NCBI RefSeq assembly: GCF_001547895.1
Contig: NZ_AP014627.1
Span: 375,501-439,500 of the forward strand
Direction: 5' to 3'
Origin: Pseudomonas sp. Os17
GTDB lineage: Bacteria; Pseudomonadota; Gammaproteobacteria; Pseudomonadales; Pseudomonadaceae
Length of the DNA stretch: 64,000 bases
Below are positions 8,591 to 17,199 of the stretch, one piece after another; within the stretch, counting starts at the first letter, position 1, and each line of letters begins with the position of its first letter. The translations under genes and the position numbers were made by a program. A model generated the notes under the pieces. The model ran no database searches, was not told where the DNA came from, and was given only the letters and a program-made list of their open reading frames with translations.

Positions 8591-8857
8591 GGGCGAGTCC
8601 TTGTATGTCGAATTCAAAATTTAGCGAGGGAGTATAACGCTCTGAACCTGACGGCTGGTCACCCATTGCAGTTAGAGGTTTTTTCGTTTTGGCGGGGCTC
8701 TTTTAGCCACTGGCCAGGCTTGCGGCCAATACAGTTGCCGGAAAAAAGGTGGGGGCAGTTTGGTTTTTTAGTTTGTCGCAAATGGTAACCTCTCGCGGTT
8801 CGTCCGTCCTTCCGCGACTTAATGTCGCGCCTGCCAAAAGGAAGCTTTACTCATAAA
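8591..8857. other. divergent promoter region between asmA and the OFA transporter
   Basis: 267 bases with no convincing gene. It holds small hairpins (CGCGG..CCGCG at about 8794-8816, and GCGAC-TTAAT-GTCGC at 8814-8828) and several A/T runs, so it should contain the divergent promoters. I cannot assign -35/-10 boxes with confidence. Confidence 0.4.
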
Positions 8858-8884
8858 ACGACCGTGCCCATGGGCCAAGGTCGT
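8858..8884 (+). promoter_or_regulatory. leader hairpin before the OFA transporter mini-ORF
   Basis: The stem ACGACC (8858-8863) pairs with GGTCGT (8879-8884), with an inner GCCC-AT-GGGC palindrome. It ends four bases before the Shine-Dalgarno sequence of the leader ORF, where it could affect ribosome access. Confidence 0.4.
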
Positions 8885-8900
8885 CGCAGAGGAGTGGCCG

Positions 8901-8936
8901 ATGAACAATTCTAATAATTGGGGGAAACAACCATGA
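8901..8936 (+). CDS. 11-codon leader peptide coupled to the OFA transporter
   Basis: This mini-ORF has a strong AGAGGAG (8888-8894) six bases before its ATG. It encodes MNNSNNWGKQP and stops at a TGA that overlaps the transporter ATG by four bases (ATGA at 8933-8936). The Shine-Dalgarno sequence is stronger than that of most genes here and the spacing is ideal. It looks like a true translated leader that loads ribosomes onto the transporter start, whose own GGGGGAAA site lies inside the mini-ORF. The Asn richness (four of eleven) is notable. Confidence 0.5.
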   Translation: MNNSNNWGKQP

Positions 8937-10594
8937 GCTCCAGCATCGCGTCCGCCAGTTCGGGCGCTCAGCCAGCGTTCTTGTCCAAGGAACGCATCAT
9001 TGCCAAGCCCGGTTTCAACCGTTGGCTGGTTCCGCCGGCCGCTTTGGCCATTCACCTGTGCATCGGCATGGCCTACGGCTTCTCGGTGTTCTGGCTGCCG
9101 CTGTCCAAGGCGCTGGGCATCAGCGCGCCGGTGGCGTGCGCGCCGGACATGGGCTTCATCGCGCAGGTCTTCTCGTCCCAGTGCGACTGGCCGATCTCCA
9201 TGCTCGGCTGGATCTACACCCTGTTCTTCATCTTCCTCGGCTGTTCGGCGGCGATCTGGGGTGGCTGGCTGGAACACGCCGGGCCGCGCAAGGCCGGTGT
9301 GGTTTCGGCGCTGTGCTGGTGCGGCGGCCTGCTGATCTCGGCCCTGGGGGTCTATACCCACCAGATCTGGCTGATGTGGATCGGCTCCGGGGTCATCGGC
9401 GGTATCGGTCTGGGCCTGGGCTACATCTCCCCGGTATCGACCCTGATCAAGTGGTTCCCGGACAAACGCGGCATGGCCACCGGCATGGCGATCATGGGCT
9501 TCGGTGGCGGTGCCATGGTGGGCGCGCCCCTGGCGGCGGCGCTGATGAGCCACTTCGCCACCCCGACCAGCGTTGGCGTGTGGCAGAGCTTCCTGGTGAT
9601 GGCCGCGATCTACTTCGTGTTCATGATCGGCGGCGCCCTGGCGTACCGGGTCCCGCCTACCGGCTGGAAGCCTGAAGGCTGGACGGCACCGGCGAAGAAA
9701 GCCGCCAACTCGATGATCACCCACCGCCATGTGCACGTGAACGTGGCCTGGAAGACCCCGCAGTTCCGCCTGGTCTGGCTGGTGCTGTGCCTCAACGTCT
9801 CGGCCGGTATCGGCATTCTCGGCATGGCTTCGCCGCTGCTGCAGGAAGTGTTCGCCGGCAAGCTGTTGGGCAACGGCCTGACCTTCAGCCAGCTGGATGC
9901 CGGGCAACTGGCGCAGATCGCCGCCATCGCGGCCGGCTTCACCGGTCTGTTGAGCCTGTTCAACATCGGCGGGCGGTTCTTCTGGGCGTCGTTCTCCGAC
10001 TACCTGGGACGCAAGAACACCTACTTCGTGTTCTTCGCCCTGGGCTTTGCCCTGTACGCGCTGATTCCGAACCTCGGCCACCTGGGCAACATCGCCCTGT
10101 TCGTGGCGGCGTTCTGCATCATCCTGTCGATGTACGGCGGCGGCTTCGCCACGGTGCCGGCCTACCTGGCCGACCTGTTCGGCACGCAGATGGTGGGGGC
10201 GATCCACGGTCGCCTGCTGACCGCCTGGGCGGCGGCGGGGGTGCTGGGCCCGGTGCTGGTGAACTACCTGCGCGAGTACCAGCTGAGCATCGGCGTCGAA
10301 CGCGCCGCGGCGTATGACATCACCCTGTACATCCTCGCCGGCCTGCTGGTGCTGGGCTTCCTGTGCAACCTGCTGGTGCGCCCGGTGGCCGACAAGTACT
10401 TCATGACCGACGAGCAACTGGCGGCCGAGCAGGCCCTGGGCCACGACAAGGGCGCCGACAGCAGTGTCGTGCTGGAGTGGAAAGCGTCATCCGCCAGCCT
10501 GCCGCTGGTGATCGCCGCCTGGCTGGCAGTGGGCATTCCGCTGGCGTGGGGCGTGTGGGTCACCCTGCAGAAAACGGCGGTGCTGTTCAATTAA
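8933..10594 (+). CDS. MFS transporter, oxalate/formate antiporter (OFA) family, with fused small-subunit-like C-terminus
   Basis: 553 residues and 12 or more membrane helices. The N-terminal region GMAYGFSVFWLPLSKALG and the motif WFPDKRGMATGMAIMGFGGGAM are typical of the OFA branch of the major facilitator superfamily, which carries small carboxylates such as oxalate, formate or pyruvate. The start at 8933 has GGGGGAAA at 8920-8927; an in-frame TTG at 8918 is rejected. The last 35 or so residues (LPLVIAAWLAVGIPLAWGVW, then LQKTAVLF) form one further helix resembling the separate short MFS small subunit found beside some OFA transporters, so this gene looks like the fused form. Substrate inferred only to class. 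Confidence 0.85.
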   Translation: MSSSIASASSGAQPAFLSKERIIAKPGFNRWLVPPAALAIHLCIGMAYGFSVFWLPLSKALGISAPVACAPDMGFIAQVFSSQCDWPISMLGWIYTLFFIFLGCSAAIWGGWLEHAGPRKAGVVSALCWCGGLLISALGVYTHQIWLMWIGSGVIGGIGLGLGYISPVSTLIKWFPDKRGMATGMAIMGFGGGAMVGAPLAAALMSHFATPTSVGVWQSFLVMAAIYFVFMIGGALAYRVPPTGWKPEGWTAPAKKAANSMITHRHVHVNVAWKTPQFRLVWLVLCLNVSAGIGILGMASPLLQEVFAGKLLGNGLTFSQLDAGQLAQIAAIAAGFTGLLSLFNIGGRFFWASFSDYLGRKNTYFVFFALGFALYALIPNLGHLGNIALFVAAFCIILSMYGGGFATVPAYLADLFGTQMVGAIHGRLLTAWAAAGVLGPVLVNYLREYQLSIGVERAAAYDITLYILAGLLVLGFLCNLLVRPVADKYFMTDEQLAAEQALGHDKGADSSVVLEWKASSASLPLVIAAWLAVGIPLAWGVWVTLQKTAVLFN

Positions 10595-10601
10595 GGGCTT
10601 T

Positions 10602-10641
10602 GCCGGCAGCCCGGCTCCTGCGTAGGGGCCGGGCTGCCGGC
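10602..10641. repeat. REP-type inverted repeat
   Basis: Perfect 14-bp inverted repeat: GCCGGCAGCCCGGC (10602-10615) and GCCGGGCTGCCGGC (10628-10641). It lies just after the transporter stop and may also end its transcript. The core resembles the GCCGGCTTGCCGGC REP family elsewhere in the window. Confidence 0.7.
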
Positions 10642-10763
10642 GAATCCGGCGTCTGGGTCGGCAAGCCCCGGCGCCTTCACCGGCAAGCCATTTCCTGAAG
10701 TTGTCATGACAGGTACAGCCCGTATTCATTGGCTGGCGCCCGTCAGGATATTGTCCTGCGTGT

Positions 10764-10792
10764 TTCTGTTTGGCCGCCGTCGGGCCTATACT
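10764..10792 (+). promoter_or_regulatory. candidate sigma-70 promoter for the his genes
   Basis: TATACT at 10787-10792 is a good -10 box; TTCTGT at 10764-10769 is a weak -35 at 17-base spacing. It would give a leader of about 30 bases before hisB. Confidence 0.35.
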
Positions 10793-10830
10793 ATTCGCCT
10801 TTTTCGCCCAATGATTTTGCGGAGCTGGTG

Positions 10831-11424
10831 ATGGCCGAACGTAAGGCATCTGTCGAGCGCGACACTCTGGAAACCCAGATCAAAGCCTCGATCAACCTGG
10901 ATGGCACCGGAAAGGCCCGATTCGATATCGGCGTGCCCTTCCTTGAGCACATGCTGGACCAGATCGCCCGGCACGGGCTGATCGACCTGGACATCGAAAG
11001 CAAGGGCGACCTGCATATCGACGACCACCACACCGTGGAGGATGTCGGTATCACCCTCGGCCAGGCGTTCAGCAAGGCCATCGGCGACAAGAAGGGCATC
11101 CGTCGCTACGGCCACGCCTATGTGCCGCTGGATGAAGCCCTGTCCCGCGTGGTGATCGACTTCTCCGGCCGTCCCGGCCTGCAGATGCACGTACCCTTCA
11201 CCCGCGCCACCGTCGGCGGTTTCGACGTTGACCTGTTCCAGGAGTTCTTCCAGGGCTTCGTCAACCACGCCAACGTGACCCTGCACATCGACACCCTGCG
11301 CGGCACCAACACCCACCACCAGATCGAGACCGTGTTCAAGGCCTTCGGCCGTGCACTGCGCATGGCGGTGGAGCTGGACGAGCGCATGGCCGGCCAGATG
11401 CCCTCCACCAAGGGCGTGCTGTAA
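10831..11424 (+). CDS. hisB: imidazoleglycerol-phosphate dehydratase HisB
   Basis: 197 residues, the monofunctional length without the phosphatase domain found in enterics. It catalyses dehydration of imidazoleglycerol phosphate to imidazole acetol phosphate in histidine synthesis. The conserved metal-binding motifs are [20 protein letters not shown] and [15 protein letters not shown]. The start at 10831 has GGAG six bases upstream; earlier in-frame codons are rejected because the family begins at [12 protein letters not shown]. The stop overlaps hisH as TAATG, so the genes are coupled. Confidence 0.97.
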   Translation: MAERKASVERDTLETQIKASINLDGTGKARFDIGVPFLEHMLDQIARHGLIDLDIESKGDLHIDDHHTVEDVGITLGQAFSKAIGDKKGIRRYGHAYVPLDEALSRVVIDFSGRPGLQMHVPFTRATVGGFDVDLFQEFFQGFVNHANVTLHIDTLRGTNTHHQIETVFKAFGRALRMAVELDERMAGQMPSTKGVL

Positions 11425-12062
11425 TGCAGACCGTCGCCGTTATCGACTACGGCATGGGCAACCTGCACTCGGTGGCCAAGGCCCTGGAGCACGTGGGCGC
11501 CGGCAAGGTACTGATCACCAGCGATGCCGGCGTGATTCGCGAAGCCGACCGGGTAGTGTTTCCCGGCGTGGGCGCGATTCGCGACTGCATGGCCGAGATC
11601 CGTCGCCTGGGCTTCGACTCCCTGGTGCGTGAAGTCAGCCAGGATCGGCCGTTCCTCGGGATCTGCGTGGGCATGCAAGCTTTGCTCGACCACAGCGAAG
11701 AGAACGAGGGCGTCGACTGCATCGGCTTGTTTCCCGGCCAGGTGAAGTTCTTCGGCAAGGGCCTGATCGAGGACGGCGAGCACCTGAAGGTGCCGCACAT
11801 GGGCTGGAACGAAGTGAAGCAGGCGGTGGACCATCCGCTGTGGCACAGCATTCCGGACCGGGCGCGCTTCTACTTCGTGCACAGCTACTACATCAACGCC
11901 GGCAACGCGCGGCAGGTGGTGGGCAGCGGTCATTACGGGGTGGATTTCGCCGCGGCGCTGGCCGATGGCTCGCGTTTCGCCGTGCAGTTTCACCCGGAGA
12001 AGAGCCATACCCACGGCCTGCAGTTGCTGCAGAATTTCGCCGCCTGGGACGGTCGCTGGTAA
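11424..12062 (+). CDS. hisH: imidazole glycerol phosphate synthase subunit HisH (glutaminase)
   Basis: 212 residues, a class I glutamine amidotransferase. It hydrolyses glutamine and channels ammonia to HisF, which makes imidazole glycerol phosphate and AICAR. The nucleophile is Cys81 in FLGICVGMQ, and the His-Glu pair is in VQFHPEKS near the C-terminus. The first residues [14 protein letters not shown] are characteristic. Its partner gene hisF lies 1.2 kb downstream, with a DUF2164 gene and hisA between. Confidence 0.97.
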   Translation: MQTVAVIDYGMGNLHSVAKALEHVGAGKVLITSDAGVIREADRVVFPGVGAIRDCMAEIRRLGFDSLVREVSQDRPFLGICVGMQALLDHSEENEGVDCIGLFPGQVKFFGKGLIEDGEHLKVPHMGWNEVKQAVDHPLWHSIPDRARFYFVHSYYINAGNARQVVGSGHYGVDFAAALADGSRFAVQFHPEKSHTHGLQLLQNFAAWDGRW

Positions 12063-12326
12063 ATGGCGATCAAGAAATCCAAGCCGCCGATCCTGAGCCT
12101 CACTGCCGAACAGGAGAGTGAGGCGACGCACAAGATCAAGCGCTTCATGGCCGAGCGCTTCGAGCTCGACCTGGGCTCGTTCGAGGCGGCGGAGATTCTT
12201 GAACTCTTTACCCGGGAAATTGCTCCGCACTATTACAACCGGGCGATTTTCGATGTGCAGACCCACCTCAAAGAGCGGTTTGAAAGCATTGAAAGCGACC
12301 TATGGGCATTAGAGAAGAGCAGCTGA
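12063..12326 (+). CDS. DUF2164 protein inside the his cluster
   Basis: 87 residues, starting at the base after the hisH stop, so it is certainly co-transcribed. It is charged and helical, with no signal peptide or membrane segment, and contains [26 protein letters not shown] (first 20 of these: [20 protein letters not shown]), which matches the DUF2164 family. The function is unknown. Its position between hisH and hisA suggests a link to histidine synthesis or simply shared expression; the sequence cannot tell which. Confidence 0.85.
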   Translation: MAIKKSKPPILSLTAEQESEATHKIKRFMAERFELDLGSFEAAEILELFTREIAPHYYNRAIFDVQTHLKERFESIESDLWALEKSS

Positions 12327-12340
12327 AAGCTCCAAGCTTC

Positions 12341-12398
12341 GAGCTGCAAGAACAACAGACACGCATGCTTGCAGCTTGTGGCTTGCAGCTTGCAGCTC
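12341..12398. repeat. AGCTTGCAGCTTG-type inverted repeat, copy 1
   Basis: GAGCTGCAAG (12341-12350) and CTTGCAGCTC (12389-12398) form a 10-bp perfect stem with further internal copies of GCTTGCAG. It fills the gap between the DUF2164 gene and hisA. Related copies lie at 13166-13219 and 14853-14932. Confidence 0.65.
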
Positions 12399-12417
12399 TT
12401 TTGACGAAGGAAAAAGC

Positions 12418-13167
12418 ATGCTGATTATTCCCGCTATCGATCTCAAGGACGGCGCCTGTGTGCGTCTGCGCCAGGGCCGCATGGAAGATTCCACGGTGTT
12501 CTCCGATGACCCGGTGAGCATGGCCGCCAAGTGGGTTGAAGGGGGTTGCCGTCGTCTGCATCTGGTGGACCTCAACGGCGCCTTCGAAGGCCAGCCGGTC
12601 AACGGCGAGGTGGTCACCGCGATCGCCAAGCGCTACCCGAACCTGCCGATCCAGATCGGCGGTGGTATCCGTTCCCTGGAAACCATCGAGCACTACGTCA
12701 AGGCCGGCGTGAGCTACGTGATCATCGGCACCAAGGCGGTCAAGGAGCCGGAGTTCGTTGCCGAGGCCTGCCGCGCGTTCCCGGGCAAGGTCATCGTCGG
12801 CCTGGATGCCAAGGACGGTTTCGTCGCCACCGACGGCTGGGCTGAAGTCAGCAGCGTGCAGGTGATCGACCTGGCCAAGCGCTTCGAAGCCGACGGCGTG
12901 TCCGCCATCGTTTATACCGACATCGCCAAAGACGGCATGATGCAGGGCTGCAACGTGCCGTTCACTGCGGCCCTGGCGGCGGCCACCAAAATTCCGGTGA
13001 TCGCCTCCGGCGGCATCCACAACCTGGGCGACATCAAGGCCCTGCTGGATGCCAAGGCGCCGGGAATCATCGGCGCCATTACCGGCCGCGCCATTTATGA
13101 GGGCACGCTGGATGTGGCAGAAGCCCAGGCCTTTTGTGATGGCTACGCGGCCAGCTGCAAGTCATAA
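12418..13167 (+). CDS. hisA: phosphoribosylformimino-AICAR ribotide isomerase HisA
   Basis: 249 residues, a TIM barrel. It isomerises ProFAR to PRFAR, the substrate of HisF. The start [17 protein letters not shown] gives catalytic Asp8 in AIDLKDG; the general acid Asp lies in [12 protein letters not shown]. Phosphate-binding motifs are GGGIRS and ASGGIHN. The start has AAGGA about nine bases upstream; the in-frame start 14 codons earlier is rejected because it would add residues read from the repeat. Confidence 0.97.
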   Translation: MLIIPAIDLKDGACVRLRQGRMEDSTVFSDDPVSMAAKWVEGGCRRLHLVDLNGAFEGQPVNGEVVTAIAKRYPNLPIQIGGGIRSLETIEHYVKAGVSYVIIGTKAVKEPEFVAEACRAFPGKVIVGLDAKDGFVATDGWAEVSSVQVIDLAKRFEADGVSAIVYTDIAKDGMMQGCNVPFTAALAAATKIPVIASGGIHNLGDIKALLDAKAPGIIGAITGRAIYEGTLDVAEAQAFCDGYAASCKS

Positions 13168-13219
13168 GCGGCAAGCGGCCTGTCAACGCCCGACCGCGAT
13201 CGGCTCTGACTTGCCGCTT
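13166..13219. repeat. AGCTTGCAGCTTG-type inverted repeat, copy 2
   Basis: AAGCGGCAAG (13166-13175) pairs perfectly with CTTGCCGCTT (13210-13219), followed by GCAGCTTGCAA. It starts within the hisA stop codon and fills the hisA-hisF gap. Confidence 0.6.
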
Positions 13220-13259
13220 GTAGCCCGCAGCTTGCAACTCTTCATCGGAGATTAAGCCC

Positions 13260-14030
<771 letters not shown>

Positions 14031-14093
14031 CCACTGGACAGCATGGCGTGCTCGCGGCACTCTTGAGCACGCCATGGATTCTGGTATCCCGTC

Positions 14094-14849
14094 ATGTTCA
14101 AACGTCTTCTTGTGGTTGTCGCCAGCGCGACCCTGCTCCTGAGCACTCTGGCCCGCGCCGCTGAAACCCCCGACACCGCCCTGGTGCTGCTGACGGAAAA
14201 CTTCCCCCCCTACAACATGGCCAAGAACGGCAAGAACTTCGCGCAAGGCGAGAACATCGACGGCATCGCCGTGGATATCGTCCGCGAAATGTTCAAGCGC
14301 GCCGGGATCAATTACAGCCTGACCCTGCGTTTCCCCTGGGAGCGCATCTACAAGATGGCCCTGGAACAGCCGGGCTATGGCGTGTTCGTCGTGGCCCGGC
14401 TGCCGGAGCGCGAGCCGCTGTTCAAGTGGGTCGGCCCCATCGGCCCAGACGACTGGATCATGCTGGCCAAGGCCGGCAGCAAGATCACCCTCGAATCCCT
14501 GGAGCAGGCGCGCAGCTACAAGATCGGCGCCTACAAGGGCGATGCCATTGCCCAGACCCTGGCCAAGCAGGGCCTGGCGCCCCAGGTGGTGCTGCGGGAC
14601 CAGGACAACGCCAAAAAGCTGGTGGCGGGGCAGATCGATCTCTGGGCCACCGGCGATCCGGCGGGACGTTACCTGGCCAAGCAGGAAGGCATCACCGGCC
14701 TCAAGACCGTGCTGCGCTTCAACAGCGCCGAGCTGTACCTGGCCCTGAACAAGGACGTGTCCGATGAGGTGGTGGCCAAGCTCCAGGCAGCCCTGGACGC
14801 GATGCGCGAAGAGGGGCTGGTGGAGGAAATCATGGGGCGTTATCTCTAG
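14094..14849 (+). CDS. periplasmic solute-binding protein, family 3 type
   Basis: 251 residues with a clear signal peptide (MFKRLLVVVASATLLLSTLARAA, cleaved at about 23). The mature protein starts with LVLLTENFPPYNMAKNG and has the DGIAVDIVREMFKRAGINY segment of SBP_bac_3 proteins, which bind amino acids or similar polar ligands. No transporter genes are next to it, so it is an orphan binding or sensing protein. It follows hisF by 63 bases on the same strand and may ride on that transcript. The ligand is not deducible. Confidence 0.85.
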   Translation: MFKRLLVVVASATLLLSTLARAAETPDTALVLLTENFPPYNMAKNGKNFAQGENIDGIAVDIVREMFKRAGINYSLTLRFPWERIYKMALEQPGYGVFVVARLPEREPLFKWVGPIGPDDWIMLAKAGSKITLESLEQARSYKIGAYKGDAIAQTLAKQGLAPQVVLRDQDNAKKLVAGQIDLWATGDPAGRYLAKQEGITGLKTVLRFNSAELYLALNKDVSDEVVAKLQAALDAMREEGLVEEIMGRYL

Positions 14850-14852
14850 AAG

Positions 14853-14932
14853 CAGCCGCAAGCCGCAAGCCGCAAGCTACAAGTCACAGCAGGTCGGCGG
14901 CGCTTTGGCTTGCAGCTTGAGGCTTGCGGCTG
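14853..14932. repeat. AGCTTGCAGCTTG-type inverted repeat, copy 3
   Basis: CAGCCGCAAGCC (14853-14864) and GGCTTGCGGCTG (14921-14932) form a 12-bp perfect stem with repeated CGCAAGC units inside. It sits between the convergent binding-protein and deacetylase genes, where it may act as a shared terminator. Confidence 0.65.
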
Positions 14933-14934
14933 TC

Positions 14935-15741
14935 CTATCTGTACTTGCCGTTCTTGCCGTGCCCGGCCATGGCTTCGTTGCTGCGCAGGCTGATCATCGA
15001 CTTGATATCGATCCACTCGATGCCTTGGGCCTTGAGCGTGGGCAGTTCGCGTTCGAGTACGGCCAGGGTCTGTGGATAAGGGTGGCCGATCATCACCGCC
15101 GAACCCTGTTTGCGCGCCAGTTTGATGGCTGTCTGCAACTGTTGGCTGATCGCCGCTTCCGTCCGTTCGTCGTCCAGGAACACATCCCGGGAAACGCTGG
15201 CCAGACCGATCTTCTGCGCTTCGGCGGCGGCGACCGTCTGGGCGCTGGTGCGGCTGTCGACGAAGAATTTGTGACGTCGCTGCAAGTCGGCCATCAGCCA
15301 GGCCATGGCTTGCGGTTGGGCGGTCATGCGGCTGCCCATGTGGTTGTTGATGCCGCTGGTGTAGGGCACGGCCTGGAAGGCTGCCTCCAGGCGCTTTTGC
15401 AGCTCTTCGATGGGCAGCTCGGGGTGCCAGGCGAAGGGGCCGGTGGCCGGGTCCATGGGCATGTGCAGGATGACGATCTTGCCGGCCCGGTGAGCTTCGC
15501 GGGCGAACTCGGCGGCGTGGGGCGTGTCGGGCATGATCGCCGTGGTCACCGGGCCGGGCAGGGCCAGCACGCGGCGGTCGCGGGGCAGGTTCTGCCCGAG
15601 GTCGTCGATGATCAGGCTCAGGTAGGCCTTGGGTGCCGCAGGTGCCGGTTCGGCAGCGTGGGTCGCAGCAGTGAAGAAGCACAGCAGGGCCAGCAGCGGG
15701 GCCCAGAGCGGGCGGAACAGGGATGGGCGGTGGGAAATCAT
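14935..15741 (-). CDS. divergent polysaccharide deacetylase (YibQ-like)
   Basis: 268 residues from MISHRPSLF; a TTG start five codons earlier is also possible and neither has a good ribosome site. An N-terminal signal or anchor (LWAPLLALLCFFTAATHAA) is followed by the divergent deacetylase domain (PF04748): SLIIDDLGQN with the Asp pair, HMPMDP, GINNHMGSRMT and FFVDSRT. The family is periplasmic, of carbohydrate-deacetylase fold, with no firmly established activity. It lies downstream of ctpA and envC on the same strand, as is common, pointing to a cell-envelope role. Confidence 0.88.
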   Translation of the reverse strand: MISHRPSLFRPLWAPLLALLCFFTAATHAAEPAPAAPKAYLSLIIDDLGQNLPRDRRVLALPGPVTTAIMPDTPHAAEFAREAHRAGKIVILHMPMDPATGPFAWHPELPIEELQKRLEAAFQAVPYTSGINNHMGSRMTAQPQAMAWLMADLQRRHKFFVDSRTSAQTVAAAEAQKIGLASVSRDVFLDDERTEAAISQQLQTAIKLARKQGSAVMIGHPYPQTLAVLERELPTLKAQGIEWIDIKSMISLRSNEAMAGHGKNGKYR

Positions 15742-15792
15742 GGGGGGCGGGATCAAGCCTTATAGGGGAATGGGCGCCCTGGCGGGCGCTTC

Positions 15793-15850
15793 GCTGGCGA
15801 GCCAGCTCCTACACAAGCCGGCTCCTGTAGGAGCCGGCTTGCCGGCGAAG
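15793..15850. repeat. REP cluster
   Basis: AAGCCGGCTCCT (15815-15826) and AGGAGCCGGCTT (15829-15840) are back to back, preceded by a diverged copy (CTGGCGAGCCAGCTCCTAC) and followed by GCCGGCGAAG. It lies between ctpA and the deacetylase gene. Confidence 0.75.
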
Positions 15851-15857
15851 GGTTCAA

Positions 15858-17168
15858 TCACTTGCCGCGGGTGATGCTCAGCCCCTTGAGCAGGCTCAGG
15901 GCCTGGGCCAGCTGGTAGTCGTCATCCTGTGGCATCGGTTTGGCCTTGCTGGTCGAACCGCTCGGCTTGTCGGCGCCGCCGTTGCCATTGCCCAGGTGAC
16001 CCTGCAGGTCGGCTTCCTTGAAATACTCGCCGTCCTGGGCCTCGCTGGTGATCTTGGCGCGGCGCACTTCGATGTCCGGAACGATGCCCTGGGCCTGGAT
16101 CGAGCGGCCGTTGGGGGTGAAGTACAGCGCGGTGGTGATCTTCAGCGCGCGGTCGTTGTTCAGCGGCAGCACGGTCTGCACCGAGCCCTTGCCGAAGCTG
16201 GTGGTGCCCATCAGCACCGCGCGTTTCTGGTCCTGCAGGGCGCCGGCGACGATTTCCGAAGCCGAGGCGCTGCCGCCGTTGATCAGCACCACCATCGGCA
16301 CGGCTTCGCTTTCGTCCTTGCCGGTGGCAGAGAAGCGCAGCTCGGAGTTGGCGATGCGACCCTTGGTGTAGACGATCAGGCCCTTGGTGATGAAGTGGTC
16401 GACCACTTCCACCGCCGCCTGCAGCACGCCGCCCGGGTTGTTGCGCAGGTCGAGGATGATGCCGTTGAGCTTCTTGCCGTTGTCCTTGCGCAGCTTGGCC
16501 AGGGCCTTGGAGACTTCCTCGCCGGTCTTGACCTGGAACTGGGTGATGCGGATGTAGCCGTAGCCCGACTCCAGCAACTGGCTCTTCACGCTCTTCACCT
16601 GGATGGTGGCGCGGGCCAGGGTCACGTCGAACGGCGTACCGCCGTCGCGCACCAGGGTCAGGGTGATTTTCTGGCCGATCTTGCCGCGCATCTTGTCCAC
16701 GGCTTCGGTCATGGTCTGGCCACGGGTCGGCTGGCCGTTGATCTTGACGATCAGGTCGCCGGCCTGGATCCCGGCCTTGGAGGCCGGGGTGTCGTCGATC
16801 GGCGACACCACTTTGATAAAGCCGTCTTCGGCGCCCACTTCGATGCCCAGGCCGCCGAATTCGCCGCTGGTGCTTTCCTGCAGCTCGGCGAAGTCTTCCG
16901 GGCCCAGGTAGGCCGAGTGCGGGTCGAGGTTGCTGAGCATGCCCTTGATGGCATTCTCCAGCAGGGTCTTGTCATCCACGGGTTCGACATAGGCCGCCTT
17001 GATCCGGTCCATGACCTCGGCAAAGGTGCGCAGTTCTTCCAGCGGCAAAGGTGCCTTGGTGGTCGCGGCGGTCGCTGATTGAGCGGTTTCGGCGGCAAAC
17101 GCCAGAGGCGCTCCGATCACCAGGGCGATCGTCAGGGCCAGCGAGGTAAGGCGGGACAAATGCAGCAT
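15858..17168 (-). CDS. ctpA: carboxyl-terminal processing protease CtpA (S41)
   Basis: 436 residues. A signal peptide (MLHLSRLTSLALTIALVIGAPLAFAA) leads to a periplasmic serine protease. The PDZ domain (about 95-165) includes GEFGGLGIEVG. The catalytic Ser lies in GGSASASEIVAG and the Lys in GTTSFGKGSVQ, the Ser-Lys dyad of S41. In Pseudomonas, CtpA is known to degrade cell-wall cross-link hydrolases with an adaptor. It follows envC by 31 bases, forming an envelope maintenance unit. Confidence 0.95.
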   Translation of the reverse strand: MLHLSRLTSLALTIALVIGAPLAFAAETAQSATAATTKAPLPLEELRTFAEVMDRIKAAYVEPVDDKTLLENAIKGMLSNLDPHSAYLGPEDFAELQESTSGEFGGLGIEVGAEDGFIKVVSPIDDTPASKAGIQAGDLIVKINGQPTRGQTMTEAVDKMRGKIGQKITLTLVRDGGTPFDVTLARATIQVKSVKSQLLESGYGYIRITQFQVKTGEEVSKALAKLRKDNGKKLNGIILDLRNNPGGVLQAAVEVVDHFITKGLIVYTKGRIANSELRFSATGKDESEAVPMVVLINGGSASASEIVAGALQDQKRAVLMGTTSFGKGSVQTVLPLNNDRALKITTALYFTPNGRSIQAQGIVPDIEVRRAKITSEAQDGEYFKEADLQGHLGNGNGGADKPSGSTSKAKPMPQDDDYQLAQALSLLKGLSITRGK

Positions 17169-17199
17169 GTCGAACGAACTCCTAATTTAGATGCAGCGC

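Noticed and set aside
8819..10444. 541-residue minus-strand frame opposite the OFA transporter
   Set aside because: Composition is Gln/Arg/His-rich and typical of antisense shadows of GC-rich genes; the plus strand clearly encodes the transporter.
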